Below are positions 1 to 8,601 of a DNA stretch of 64,000 nucleotides, one piece after another. The DNA comes from G965198795 sp965198795 (lineage in GTDB: Bacteria > Pseudomonadota > Alphaproteobacteria > Rhodospirillales > Casp-alpha2), in the NCBI GenBank assembly GCA_965198795.1, contig OZ240674.1:1426001-1490000 (forward strand). The letters run 5' to 3'. Within the stretch, counting starts at the first letter, position 1. Each line of letters opens with the position of its first letter. The translations under genes and the position numbers were made by a program. Below the pieces are notes generated by a model. It saw nothing but the letters and a program-made list of their open reading frames with translations, made no database searches and had not been told where the DNA came from.

Positions 1-474
1 GCGTTCCATCTCAAGCACCGCGTTGACCGATAGCGTTAAGTTGGACGCCGGGCAGATCACGCCCTGGGCGTTGGGGCCCAGGATGCGGACGCCCGCCTTT
101 CCGGCCGCGGCGGTCAGTTCCGCTTGGCGGGCGCGCCCGGCCGCGCCGGTTTCGGCAAAGCCGTCCGAATAGACGGCAGCCACCGGCACCCCTTTCTCGC
201 CGCAGGCTTTCACGGCGTCCGCCACATGGTCCGCAGGCGTCATGATGAAGGCCTGGTCAACAGGACCCGGCACATCGGCGATGGACCGATAAGCACGAGC
301 CCCCTGGACTTCCGCCCGCGTCGGATTGACGGGATAGACCGTCCCCCGATACCCGTGCGCTTTCAGGAACCGTTGAGGCCGGCCCGTGTTTTTATCCGGA
401 TCCCCCGAGGCGCCGATCAGGGCGACGGCCCGCGGATTGAAGAGCGCCCGGGCGAGGCAAGGTTTGTCCGTCAT
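1..474 (-). CDS. CoA-binding protein, NDP-forming acyl-CoA synthetase N-terminus (partial)
   Basis: The gene starts with ATG at 474 and runs off the left edge of the window, so only the first 158 residues are visible. They form a succinyl-CoA-synthetase-type CoA-binding Rossmann domain: an early ALFNPRAVALIGASGDP segment, then GYRGTVYPVNPTRAEVQG and VPGPVDQAF. This arrangement is typical of acyl-CoA synthetases (NDP-forming), in which the CoA-binding domain is followed by ligase and ATP-grasp domains. Family members make acyl-CoA from the free acid and CoA with ATP or GTP. The acyl-CoA dehydrogenase gene lies 148 bases upstream on the same strand, which suggests joint use on one acyl-CoA substrate. 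Whether the ATP-grasp part is fused cannot be seen here. Confidence 0.8.
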   Translation of the reverse strand, partial: MTDKPCLARALFNPRAVALIGASGDPDKNTGRPQRFLKAHGYRGTVYPVNPTRAEVQGARAYRSIADVPGPVDQAFIMTPADHVADAVKACGEKGVPVAAVYSDGFAETGAAGRARQAELTAAAGKAGVRILGPNAQGVICPASNLTLSVNAVLEMER

Positions 475-622
475 TGACCACCCGTCAAACCTGCGCGCGC
501 GGAGGTCTGGCCTCGCGCCGCGCGGATGACGTCTTTTGGATATTCTCTTTGGATCAACAGGTCCGGACGTCCGCCCTCGCGGACATGGCGGTCAGCAAAT
601 GAACACATTAATCCCAACCGGG

Positions 623-1777
623 TCATGATCTCGGCGGACGTTGGTCGAACCGGCGCTCAAACACACTCTCGGCGATGCGGTTTTTCAAGATTTCGATGGA
701 ACCTCCAGCGATCATCCAGCCCCGCGTCCGGCGGAAGCAATACTCCACCAGGTTATCCTGACTGTACCCCGCGCCGCCCATCACCTGTAACGCTTCATTG
801 GCGCAAAAAAACCCGGCCTCGTTACAAGCCAGCTTGGCCAGCGCCGTGTCCCGCGCGCTCGGCAACCCGGCGTCCGCCGCCGCCGCCGCCTTGTAGAGCA
901 GCAATTGCGCCGCCTCCAACTTCAACTGCATCTCGGCGAATTTCCACTGGAGCCCCTGGAATTCACACAAAGGCCGTCCGAACTGTTTGCGGGTCGAGGC
1001 ATGGTCTTTCGCGATCTCGAACGCCAAACGGCCGAGCGCGGCGGAGCGCGCGGCGTTGCCCAGGCGCTCCACGTTGAAACCGGCGATTTGCTTTTTGAAG
1101 CCGCCTTCTCCCAGTAGAACGTCTTCCGGCGGGACGAGCACGTTCTCGAAATAGATCTGCGCCCAGTCATCGCCGCCCAGGTAGGGCGTTGACCGGCCGA
1201 GACTCAACCCTTCCGCGTCCTTTGGGATAAGCACGGACCCGATGCCGCCCGTTCCGGGACCATAACGCAGATAAACCAGAAAAAAGTCCGCCTCCGGCGA
1301 ATGCGAGGTGAAACATTTGGCGCCGTTGACGCGAAACCCGCCGCCATCCGGCGTGGCTGTCGTTTTCAGTTCCGTCACGGCCGATCCCGCTTCCGGCTCC
1401 GTCATTCCAACGGCGATCAACCGCTCGCCTTTGAGCAGCGGCTTCAAGAACCGTTCCTTGTGATCATCATTGCCGTATTCGGCCAGCACGCGGATCGCGC
1501 CGAAGTTTCCCGCTTGAATAACGTCGGCCGAGCGCGGACAAATCATGGCGACCGCCTGAATGGCGATGACCGCATCCATCAAAGAGCCGCCTTGGCCGCC
1601 GACATCTTCCGGCATAGCGATCCCCAACAGCCCGTTTTCCGCCATCAACCTGGCCACGTCGCGGGGATATTCGCCCGCATGGGCGCGCTCCAGGGCGCCG
1701 CCGCTCAGGTAGCGGCCGGCGAACCCGCTAACGGCGTCCTGGAACAGGCGCTGTTCTTCTGAAAGACCAAAGTCCAT
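623..1777 (-). CDS. acyl-CoA dehydrogenase
   Basis: This 384-residue protein has the three-part acyl-CoA dehydrogenase fold: an N-terminal helical domain (MDFGLSEEQRLFQDAV), a middle beta domain with the FAD-binding stretch GMTEPEAGSAVTELKT around residues 125-140, and a C-terminal helical domain with QVMGGAGYSQDN near residue 333. It should oxidise an acyl-CoA to the 2-enoyl-CoA and pass electrons to ETF. The position that is EGT in medium- and short-chain enzymes, carrying the catalytic Glu, reads AGGSIEI here. The base must then sit elsewhere, as in isovaleryl- and long-chain-type enzymes. The substrate is unknown. It is probably co-transcribed with the downstream CoA-binding synthetase. 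Confidence 0.9.
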   Translation of the reverse strand: MDFGLSEEQRLFQDAVSGFAGRYLSGGALERAHAGEYPRDVARLMAENGLLGIAMPEDVGGQGGSLMDAVIAIQAVAMICPRSADVIQAGNFGAIRVLAEYGNDDHKERFLKPLLKGERLIAVGMTEPEAGSAVTELKTTATPDGGGFRVNGAKCFTSHSPEADFFLVYLRYGPGTGGIGSVLIPKDAEGLSLGRSTPYLGGDDWAQIYFENVLVPPEDVLLGEGGFKKQIAGFNVERLGNAARSAALGRLAFEIAKDHASTRKQFGRPLCEFQGLQWKFAEMQLKLEAAQLLLYKAAAAADAGLPSARDTALAKLACNEAGFFCANEALQVMGGAGYSQDNLVEYCFRRTRGWMIAGGSIEILKNRIAESVFERRFDQRPPRS

Positions 1778-1944
1778 AGGGTTCAGACTAGGCCGGCCCG
1801 GTCAATTCTTCAACGGCTCCGGCGCCGCCGGGACGGACGCGGCCATCCGAAAAGCCGCCGGCGTCATCCAGCGGCGTCCAAAGGCGGCCAGCGCCCCAGG
1901 CTTTGCGGGCTGCGACGGGGCGGCGTTCACCAACGCGCGTCCTT

Positions 1945-2370
1945 TCACAGCGCCGTTTTCGCAAACACCGCCGCGACGAACAGCATCTGGAACAGGTTGA
2001 TCAACACACTGACCCGATGAAGCTGCTTGAAGCGCTCCGCCGCCGCTTCATCGCCCGAGAGACTGGCGTCGCGGGCGGAATTGATCCGCGGCGTCAGAAT
2101 TTGGCGCGACCAGGCGAACAAGGCGCAAATTCCCAGAACGGCGAGCCCCGAATAAATATCCCTTTTCGCCAGAGCGGCCCCGGCGGCCAGACTGATCACC
2201 CCCATATAGAGATGGTAAGCCGGGAAGATCGCGCGCAGGAACCTGCCCGCCGGCTCGGCCTCCAGAGCTTTGAAAACCGTCGGCGCCGTGACGGCGGCGA
2301 AGAACACCATGCCGCCCAGAATCAGCGCCAGGCCGACAACGGCGACGCCATGAAGAACAGTGTCCAGCAT
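1945..2370 (-). CDS. DUF4149-like small membrane protein
   Basis: A 141-residue protein with about four hydrophobic helices: LHGVAVVGLALILGGMVFF at the N-terminus, a second around residues 45-65, a third around 70-88 and the last at the C-terminus (LINLFQMLFVAAVF). The charged segment ITPRINSARDA between helices 3 and 4 and the overall spacing match the DUF4149/TMEM205-like family, whose role is unknown. It starts only 9 bases after the stop of the creatininase-family gene, so the two are probably one transcript. Confidence 0.6.
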   Translation of the reverse strand: MLDTVLHGVAVVGLALILGGMVFFAAVTAPTVFKALEAEPAGRFLRAIFPAYHLYMGVISLAAGAALAKRDIYSGLAVLGICALFAWSRQILTPRINSARDASLSGDEAAAERFKQLHRVSVLINLFQMLFVAAVFAKTAL

Positions 2371-2379
2371 CGCGGACGT

Positions 2380-3138
2380 TTAAGCCGCTTCGAGGAATTC
2401 AATATAGCGCTGGTGAATTTCCGGCACGGCGGCGTCGAACAACTTTTCGCCGACTTCAATGGTGGCCCGGCGGGGGTCCGATCCGATCCGGCCGTCGGGA
2501 AAGCGCTTTCGATAATCGGCGGCGTCAAAAATCGGCCCTTCCGGCGCGCGTCCCGGCGCCATCTCGGCGTCCCTAACTCTGGCGGCGTCTTCCGGATAAC
2601 CGAAATAGGTCAGCGACACCTCGCAACAGGTCGCGTGACTGCCCTCGTCGTCGCCGAATTCCTCATTCGCGATCTTGGTGACGCCCGCCAAGGCGAACCA
2701 GTTCACCAGCTTGCAGCGCACGTCCGGACGATTGTCGCCGGCCTTGCCCAGGCTGCTCTCCGCGTAAATCTCGGAAAAAGCCGCCGACGCCGTGGCGATA
2801 TTGCCGCCATGGCCATTCAGGAACATGAAACGGGTAAAGCCGTGCTTGGCGAGCGAATTCACCAAGTCCTGGATCATGGCGATCATCGTCGTCGGCCGGT
2901 AAGTGATCGATCCTGAAAAACCCAGGTGATGCTGGGCCATGCCGACGGCCAGCGTCGGACCGATCAGGGTTCCGTATCGCGCCGACAACCCGCCCGCCAA
3001 AATTTCCGGGCAGAGCGCGTCCGTGCCGATGAAGCCGTTGGGTCCATGCTGTTCCGTTGAACCGATGGGGATAATGATTCCCGTCGAGCGTTTCAGATAC
3101 TCATCGACTTCCGGCCAGGTGGAAGTTTGCAGGCGCAT
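2380..3138 (-). CDS. creatininase family amidohydrolase
   Basis: A 252-residue protein of the creatininase family, metal-dependent enzymes that open cyclic or linear amides (creatinine, formamidopyrimidine and mycofactocin precursors). Likely metal ligands are visible in order: Glu and His in IPIGSTEQHGPNG near residue 28, Asp in GTDAL, His in MAQHHLGFSGS, the LNGHGGN loop near residue 107, and a Glu in DEGSHATCCE near residue 165. The length is normal for the family. Creatininase itself cannot be told apart from the many uncharacterised relatives. The neighbouring DUF4149 gene gives no hint to the substrate. Confidence 0.85.
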   Translation of the reverse strand: MRLQTSTWPEVDEYLKRSTGIIIPIGSTEQHGPNGFIGTDALCPEILAGGLSARYGTLIGPTLAVGMAQHHLGFSGSITYRPTTMIAMIQDLVNSLAKHGFTRFMFLNGHGGNIATASAAFSEIYAESSLGKAGDNRPDVRCKLVNWFALAGVTKIANEEFGDDEGSHATCCEVSLTYFGYPEDAARVRDAEMAPGRAPEGPIFDAADYRKRFPDGRIGSDPRRATIEVGEKLFDAAVPEIHQRYIEFLEAA

Positions 3139-3291
3139 GGATCGTGACTCCTTCTTCTCGTGGCTATCTGAACGGTAAATCGCTTGGGCGGCGCCGTCAA
3201 ACCGGCATACGCGCCGTGCCGCTTTTCGGTTTGGATATCCGGATGCGTATCGCGCTCATCCTTGTATTCTTGCCTCCGACGTTCCCGGCGC

Positions 3292-3396
3292 GCCGAAAGC
3301 CTGGAAGCCATTGGCGAGGCGATGGCGGAGAACGGCAAGGTTATCGTCACGGGCTGCCTGGGCGTGCATGAAGAGATGATCCGCGAAACCCATCCA
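3292..3396 (+). pseudogene. rimO: rimO fragment (ribosomal protein S12 methylthiotransferase remnant)
   Basis: One reading frame holds about 35 residues, AESLEAIGEAMAENGKV followed by IVTGCLGVHEEMIRETHP, that reproduce the end of the N-terminal UPF0004 domain of RimO, including the third cysteine of that domain (the TGCLG motif). Neither the upstream part (the CPKN and NTCGF segments) nor the radical SAM CxxxCxxC core is present on either side. The flanking translation is low-complexity Arg-rich text. It is therefore a short relic, not a gene, left between the divergent creatininase and MBL-fold genes. Confidence 0.7.
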
Positions 3397-3568
3397 AGGA
3401 TTTGGCGCCGGCGGCGGGCGTTCGCGGCGCTGCCTGGTTGTTTCACCTGTTAAAGGCGCCGCCCATGACGTAAAAAATCCATCACGCCTCCCCGCAACGG
3501 TTTGTGATCGTTGACGCGGCCCCTCTTGAATTTAAATCTCGCGGGTCAACGCCTTGAGGAAACCGCCC

Positions 3569-4222
3569 ATGAAAGCCGCCATTCTTCCTGTCACGCCGCT
3601 GCGGCAAAACTGTTCGCTCATTTGGTGCGAGAAAACCATGAGGGGGGCCGTGGTCGATCCCGGCGGCGACCTGCCGCAATTGAAAGGAGCGATGGAGAAA
3701 ACCGGCATGGCGCTGGAGAAAATTCTCTGCACTCACGGCCATCTGGATCACGTGGGCGGCGTGGCGGACCTGGCCGAGGAAACAGGCGTTCCCGTGGAAG
3801 GCCCCCATAAGGACGACAAATTCTGGATCGACCGTTTGCCGGCGGATGGTCCCGAATGGGGATTGGGTCCGTTGAGGAGTTTCACGCCGGACCGCTGGTT
3901 GGAACACGGCGATGAAGTGACCGTCGGCGAGGAAATATTGAGCGTTCTTCACTGTCCGGGCCACACGCCGGGACACGTCGTCTTTTTCAACCGGAAGGAA
4001 CGGGTCGCCTTCGTCGGGGACGTCCTGTTTCAAGGGTCCGTCGGGCGCACGGATTTTCCGCGCGGCGACCCGGAACAACTCCTCCGGTCGATCACCACAA
4101 ACCTCTGGCCGCTGGGTAACGACGTCACGTTCGTCCCCGGTCATGGGCCGCTCTCCACTTTCGGCGGCGAACGTCAATCGAACCCCTATGTCGCGGATCA
4201 CGTGTTGGGAGCGAAGGGATGA
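3569..4222 (+). CDS. MBL-fold hydrolase, glyoxalase II (YcbL)-like
   Basis: A 217-residue metallo-beta-lactamase-fold hydrolase. The metal-binding motifs are complete: THGHLDHVGG near residue 56, PGHTPGHVVFF near 134, GDVLFQGSVGRTD near 153 and VPGHGPLSTFGGER near 190. The short length without the glutathione-binding C-terminal domain and the SVGRTDFPRGD motif match the YcbL-type glyoxalase II group, which hydrolyses S-acyl glutathione thioesters in vitro. ATG at 3569 is preferred to the upstream TTG at 3554 because GAGGA lies eight bases before it. The stop overlaps the next start by four bases (ATGA), so translation is coupled to the formyltransferase gene. Confidence 0.9.
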   Translation: MKAAILPVTPLRQNCSLIWCEKTMRGAVVDPGGDLPQLKGAMEKTGMALEKILCTHGHLDHVGGVADLAEETGVPVEGPHKDDKFWIDRLPADGPEWGLGPLRSFTPDRWLEHGDEVTVGEEILSVLHCPGHTPGHVVFFNRKERVAFVGDVLFQGSVGRTDFPRGDPEQLLRSITTNLWPLGNDVTFVPGHGPLSTFGGERQSNPYVADHVLGAKG

Positions 4223-4929
4223 ACCGGTTGTTGCTGATCACCGACGAAGACGAACTCCCCGCCCTGAAACAACTGCTGACGGCGGCCGAGCCCGCCGTTC
4301 GAATCGACCACGTGGACAATTTGGACGCGCTTGATCAAGCAACCCGGTCGCCGGCCGGAAATCTGCGGGTTCTGGCCTTCCTCAGTCCCGTTATCCTTCC
4401 TGCCCGGATTTTGGACCGGCTGCCGGGCCCGGCCTATAACTTTCACCCCGGTCCGCCGGAGGTGCGCGGCCTGTTCCCCGCCGTGTTCGCCGTCTATCAC
4501 GGCGTCACCAATTTCGGCGCCACGGCGCATGAGATCGTTCCCGAAATCGATGCGGGTCCCATCATCGGCGTCGCCCGGCGCGCCATCCCGCCGGATATCG
4601 ACCGGTTCAATCTGGAAACCCTTTCCAGAAAACTGGTGATGGTTCTGTTCGCCCGCCTGGCGCCGTTGCTGATCAAGCAAGCCGAGCCCCTGCCCCATTC
4701 GGGCGAACGGTGGTCCGGCCAGGTATGGACGTCGAGGGACTTCGAGGCGCTCTGCCGCGTGCCGTTCGACGCGGACGAGGAAACCTTCGAGCGCCATTAC
4801 CGCGCCGTCGGCGAGGGACCTGATCACGCCATCAAACTGGAACGCTTCGGCCGAACCTTCTCGCTCGATCCGCTAGAAAACGCGGGTCCCGTAATGAAGG
4901 GCGGGCGGTTGATCGGCGGGCGGGGCTGA
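4219..4929 (+). CDS. formyltransferase-family protein
   Basis: A 236-residue protein with the formyl_transf_N fold used by methionyl-tRNA and GAR formyltransferases. Visible landmarks are YNFHPGPPEVRGLFP near residue 74, which holds the Asn-x-His catalytic pair, and EIVPEIDAGPIIG near residue 106, which holds the catalytic Asp. There is no C-terminal tRNA-binding domain like that of Fmt, so it is unlikely to be the initiator tRNA enzyme. Similar stand-alone formyltransferase-like proteins act on sugar nucleotides or metabolites, but nothing here identifies the substrate. It overlaps the preceding MBL-fold hydrolase gene by four bases. Confidence 0.75.
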   Translation: MNRLLLITDEDELPALKQLLTAAEPAVRIDHVDNLDALDQATRSPAGNLRVLAFLSPVILPARILDRLPGPAYNFHPGPPEVRGLFPAVFAVYHGVTNFGATAHEIVPEIDAGPIIGVARRAIPPDIDRFNLETLSRKLVMVLFARLAPLLIKQAEPLPHSGERWSGQVWTSRDFEALCRVPFDADEETFERHYRAVGEGPDHAIKLERFGRTFSLDPLENAGPVMKGGRLIGGRG

Positions 4930-5030
4930 ACCGCCAAACCATCGTGCGCGGTTTCCTCAATCACGTCCGTTTCAATGCGGGCCGGATCGAACTTGGTGTT
5001 AATGGACGCATGGACCGCGAAGAACAAATT

Positions 5031-5091
5031 TCCTCTCCCGGGGAGAGAGCCGGGGCGAGGGGAAATTCGACTCACCGTCATTCCGGCGAAA
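5031..5091. repeat. dispersed palindromic repeat, partial
   Basis: Directly in front of the deacetylase-family gene lies a GC-rich self-complementary stretch (CTCTCCCGGGGAGAG) followed by CGTCATTCCGGCGAAA. The second part is the same half-element that begins the repeats at 6020 and 26592. It has no coding value and looks like a dispersed intergenic repeat copy. Confidence 0.5.
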
Positions 5092-5112
5092 ATATGGAAC
5101 TATCTTAGGCGT

Positions 5113-6012
5113 ATGCGGTTCTTTTACTCCGACACCTTCAACATTCCGCTGCCCGATGGTCACCGGTTTCCCGGAACCAAATACCGGATGCTGCGCGAAA
5201 AGTTGCTGGGCGAGGGAACAGTCAAGGCGGACATGCTGTCCGAAAGCCCGTTCGCCACACGAGATCAGATACTCCTCGCCCACGGCGCCGCTTACGTAGA
5301 GGCGGTCGAGGAAGGCGCGCTGGACGACCAGGCCCAGCGGCGTATCGGTCTTCCCTGGTCACCCTTTTTCGTTAAGCGCGTCCAAGCCACCATGGGCGGC
5401 GCCGTGCTGGCCGCGGAGAGCGCGCTGGAGCACGGCCTTTCCGGCCAATTGGCGGGCGGCACGCACCATGCGCATCGGGATTTCGGCGCGGGGTTTTGCG
5501 TCTTCAACGACTTCGCCATCGCCGCTCTCTCCGTTCTTCAAGCGGGTTGGGTCGGCCGCGTCGCGATTATCGATCTTGACGTCCATCAAGGCGACGGCAA
5601 CGCCGCGATCCTGGGCGGTCATCCCGGCGTTTTCGTCTTCTCGCTCCATGGGGCGAGGAATTTTCCGTTCAACAAGGTGGCCGGCGATTTGGACGTGGCG
5701 TTGGCCGACGGAACCGGCGACGAGGCCTATCTCCGCGCGCTGGCGGAACACCTCCCGACCGTGTTCGAATTCAATCCTGGCCTGATACTCTATCAGGCGG
5801 GCGTGGACCCGCTGGAAGGAGACCGGTTCGGCCGCATGGCGCTCAGTCATGACGGCCTGGCCAGGCGCGACCGGCTCGTCCTAACGGAGTGCGCGGCCCG
5901 CGGCGTCCCAGTGTCAATGGCCATCGGCGGGGGTTATGCGGACCCCATCAAGCGTTCGGTGGAAGCCTACGCCAACACCTATCGCGTGGCGTCCGAGGTT
6001 TATCGTTTTTAG
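5113..6012 (+). CDS. histone deacetylase family protein
   Basis: A 299-residue member of the arginase/deacetylase superfamily (class IV-like or acetylpolyamine amidohydrolase relatives). The zinc-site residues are visible in order: GGTHHAHRDFGAGFCVFND near residue 115 with the His-His pair, IDLDVHQGDGNA near 155 with Asp and His ligands, and AGVDPLEGDRFG near 231 with the last Asp. These enzymes remove acetyl groups from N-acetylated amines. The bacterial substrate is usually a polyamine or other small molecule, not a histone. The ATG at 5113 is preferred because the in-frame extension upstream translates the dispersed repeat. A second repeat follows the stop. Confidence 0.88.
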   Translation: MRFFYSDTFNIPLPDGHRFPGTKYRMLREKLLGEGTVKADMLSESPFATRDQILLAHGAAYVEAVEEGALDDQAQRRIGLPWSPFFVKRVQATMGGAVLAAESALEHGLSGQLAGGTHHAHRDFGAGFCVFNDFAIAALSVLQAGWVGRVAIIDLDVHQGDGNAAILGGHPGVFVFSLHGARNFPFNKVAGDLDVALADGTGDEAYLRALAEHLPTVFEFNPGLILYQAGVDPLEGDRFGRMALSHDGLARRDRLVLTECAARGVPVSMAIGGGYADPIKRSVEAYANTYRVASEVYRF

Positions 6013-6019
6013 CCGCCGC

Positions 6020-6085
6020 CCGTCACGCCGGCGAAAGCGGGAGTCCGGTCTTGAACGGCGGGCTCCCGCTTTCACGGGAATGACA
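6020..6085. repeat. dispersed inverted repeat
   Basis: GAAAGCGGGAG at 6033-6043 and its exact reverse complement CTCCCGCTTTC at 6063-6073 face each other across 19 bases, within the wider pattern CGTCACGCCGGCGAAA...TTTCACGGGAATGAC. It sits in the gap between the convergent deacetylase and aminotransferase genes, where it could form a hairpin. Related copies lie at 5075 and 26592. Confidence 0.75.
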
Positions 6086-6211
6086 GACCTTATGGACAAG
6101 CGATATCTCCGCGCCTCCTTCCGACTTCGGAAACCAGTGACGTTTGTTCACACCGGGGCCGTCAATCAGGGGTCTGTCACAGATGGGGCGGACATTCCGC
6201 GCCGGAGGGGA

Positions 6212-7474
6212 TCAGAGCGCTTTCGCAGCGTCCGCGACGGCGGCTTCCGTGTGCTCCAAGTCCGCATCCGTCAGCGCGGCCGAGATGTATGTCTTGGCCG
6301 GCGCTTTCAAAAGTCCCTTCGCGCGGAGCACTTCGTTGAACCGTGCGGTCTTTCCCGCGTCGCCGGTCGTCATATCCCGATAATTGATGATCGGCCTGTC
6401 GGTGAAGATGACGTCGAAACACGTAACGTCGCCGGTCATCCGGTGCGCATGGCCGGCGTCCGTCAAATGCCTCGTCGTCGCGTCCCAGACACGCCGCCCA
6501 TTGGCGCGAAGTTTCTCATAGGCGCCCGGCCGGCGGAGAATTTCCATGGTCTTCAGCCCCGCGACGGAAGCGACAGGCGCGCCGCTCAAGGTGCCGATCT
6601 GCATCAGCGCCTTGTCCGCGCCCACCTTCGCCCTATCGAAATGCCGCATGATTTCCGCCTTGCCGGCCACGGCGGCCAATGGGAATCCGCCGCCGATGAT
6701 TTTACCCAGCGTGCAGAGATCGGGCGTGACGCCGTAATATTCCTGAGCCCCGCCGTACGCCAGCCGGAAGCCGGTCACGACCTCGTCAAAGATCAGGACG
6801 GCGCCGTGCTTCGTAGCTTCGTCCCTGAGTTGCCGCAGAAAACCCTCTTTCGGCTCAATGACGCGCTGCAGGGGCTCGACAATGACGCCGGCCACCTGGC
6901 CTTCGTATTCAGCCAGTAGCGAGCGCACGAAATCAATGTCGTTATAGGGCGCGATCAGCATGTCGTCGCCGACGGTCGAGGGAATACCCGCCGAGTCCGG
7001 CACGGCCATGGGGAAATTCACCAGTTTTGCCGGCGCCAGCGACATCTGCGCTTCCGGCGACATGCCGTGATAGCCACCCTCGAACTTGATGATCTTATCC
7101 CGCCCCGTAGCCGCCCGCGCCAGACGGATCGCGTACATGTCCGCCTCGGTGCCGGACACGTTATAGCGGACCTGTTCCGCGCAAGGCACGGCTTCGACAA
7201 TGGCTTCGGCCAGTTCGATCCCTTTATCGTTGCTGGCGAAAAACGTCATGCCGCGAGACACTTGTTCCCGCACGGCCTCCACCACTTCCGGATGGCAGTG
7301 CCCCAACAGCATGGGGCCGGAGCCGATCAGGTAGTCGATAAACTCATTGCCGTCGATGTCCCACACATGAGAGCCCTTGCCCTCACGGATGATCACACCG
7401 GGGTCGAAATTTCCGAAGCCGCCGCCAGGAAGCACGTTCTTAGCGCGATCAAGAAGGTCGTTCTGGTTTGTCAT
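6212..7474 (-). CDS. class III PLP aminotransferase, glutamate-1-semialdehyde aminomutase-like
   Basis: A 420-residue fold-type I PLP enzyme. It shows GEGKGSHVWDIDGNEFIDY-type N-terminal features, VRYNVSGTEADMYAIRLARA near residue 101, IFDEVVTGFR near 228 and the Schiff-base lysine in TLGKIIGGGFPLA near 258. The nearest well-known family is HemL, but HemL proper is normally a housekeeping gene and this copy lies in a catabolic operon. It starts 11 bases after the enolase-superfamily gene, which is itself 12 bases after the dimethylglycine dehydrogenase-like gene, so the three are one operon. A role in transamination of a product of that pathway is inferred. Confidence 0.85.
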   Translation of the reverse strand: MTNQNDLLDRAKNVLPGGGFGNFDPGVIIREGKGSHVWDIDGNEFIDYLIGSGPMLLGHCHPEVVEAVREQVSRGMTFFASNDKGIELAEAIVEAVPCAEQVRYNVSGTEADMYAIRLARAATGRDKIIKFEGGYHGMSPEAQMSLAPAKLVNFPMAVPDSAGIPSTVGDDMLIAPYNDIDFVRSLLAEYEGQVAGVIVEPLQRVIEPKEGFLRQLRDEATKHGAVLIFDEVVTGFRLAYGGAQEYYGVTPDLCTLGKIIGGGFPLAAVAGKAEIMRHFDRAKVGADKALMQIGTLSGAPVASVAGLKTMEILRRPGAYEKLRANGRRVWDATTRHLTDAGHAHRMTGDVTCFDVIFTDRPIINYRDMTTGDAGKTARFNEVLRAKGLLKAPAKTYISAALTDADLEHTEAAVADAAKAL

Positions 7475-7485
7475 TGGATGGTTCC

Positions 7486-8589
7486 TTAATTGATGATGGC
7501 GACGGGAGCGCCCAGGATATCCCGATCCGGCGTAACGCCAAGACCTGGATTTTCCGAAGGCGCGAGGGACGCCCGGATCCGGATGGGTCCATCCGGGGCG
7601 ATGCGCGGCGAGACGTATCCGCTGAGATCACAAGCGTTCTGCAAATACTTTGGGTGCGTGGAAACGGCGAGATGGGCCGACGCGGCGGTCGCGATGTCGG
7701 ACCCCCAGGTGTCTTCCATACCCATCCTCGTACCCAGATGCGCGCAGAGATCGCGCGCCTCCCGAATTTTGGTGACGCCGCCAAACTTCGACAGTTTCAG
7801 CGCCGCGACGTCGAGACAGCGGAGTTCGCTCGCCCGGAGCAGCGTCGCCATGTCGTGGCAAAGCTCGTCGAGCTTCATGGGCAGGCCCGTCGCGTGGCGC
7901 ACTTCCGCGCAAGCCTCAAGCGTGTCGCAGGGTTGCTCCAGCATGACGTCCAATTCCGCCGCCGCCCGTCCCGCCTGAATGGCGTGAAGCTTCGTCACGC
8001 CGCAGTTCCAATCCCCGTAAACCAGATGACGGGGACCAACGGCTTCCCGCACGGCTTGCAGGCGTTCAACGTCCCGGCGCCAATCGTCATCCGCGCCGAG
8101 CTTCACCTGGAACTGTGTGACCCCCTGAGCGAGGGCGTCCCTGGCAATCCGCGCCATCTCGCCGGGCGCCACGCAGGTGATGGAATGATAAACCGGCGCG
8201 CTTTCCATGCGCCGTCCGCCCAGCAACCGGTAAAGCGGGAGGTTCGCCGCCTTTCCGGTTAAATCCCAAAGGGCGATGTCAAGGGCTGATTTCGCATAAA
8301 CATGCCCTGGCAGATGGGCGTCGCATCTGGCCATCACGGCCTCCGCGCCGACAGGGTCCGCGCCGATCAGGACGGACGCCAGTTCCATCAGCGCCGGCGC
8401 CACCCCATCGGCGTAGGACGGCAGATAATGAGGGATGGGACACACCTCGCCCCAGCCTTCGTGCGCCGTATCGGTTTTCACCCGGACAACGACGGTCTCC
8501 ACGGTCGCGCAGGTCTTGCCCGCCGCCATATAATAGGTTTGATGGCTGGTGAGCGCGACTTTGTGGACCTCAAGACCGGTGATTTTCAT
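7486..8589 (-). CDS. enolase superfamily (MR/MLE) enzyme, cis-3-hydroxyproline dehydratase / hydroxyproline betaine epimerase-like
   Basis: A 367-residue mandelate racemase/muconate lactonizing-type barrel enzyme. Features in order: GWGEVCPIPHYLPSYADGV near residue 46, the strand-2 lysine in FQVKLGAD near 160, metal ligands Asp (YGDWN, about 192), Glu (MLEQPCDTLE, about 218) and Asp (KLDELC, about 242), the strand-6 lysine in LKLSKFGGVTK near 265, then MEDTWGSDIATAA. By pattern memory it is closest to enzymes annotated as cis-3-hydroxy-L-proline dehydratase, and it also shares the EQPC-TLE and PGLGVTPD stretches with HpbD, the 4-hydroxyproline betaine 2-epimerase. The neighbouring N-demethylating enzymes favour a methylated proline-type substrate. 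The exact reaction is not established. Confidence 0.8.
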   Translation of the reverse strand: MKITGLEVHKVALTSHQTYYMAAGKTCATVETVVVRVKTDTAHEGWGEVCPIPHYLPSYADGVAPALMELASVLIGADPVGAEAVMARCDAHLPGHVYAKSALDIALWDLTGKAANLPLYRLLGGRRMESAPVYHSITCVAPGEMARIARDALAQGVTQFQVKLGADDDWRRDVERLQAVREAVGPRHLVYGDWNCGVTKLHAIQAGRAAAELDVMLEQPCDTLEACAEVRHATGLPMKLDELCHDMATLLRASELRCLDVAALKLSKFGGVTKIREARDLCAHLGTRMGMEDTWGSDIATAASAHLAVSTHPKYLQNACDLSGYVSPRIAPDGPIRIRASLAPSENPGLGVTPDRDILGAPVAIIN

Positions 8590-8601
8590 AGAGGTCCCCG
8601 C

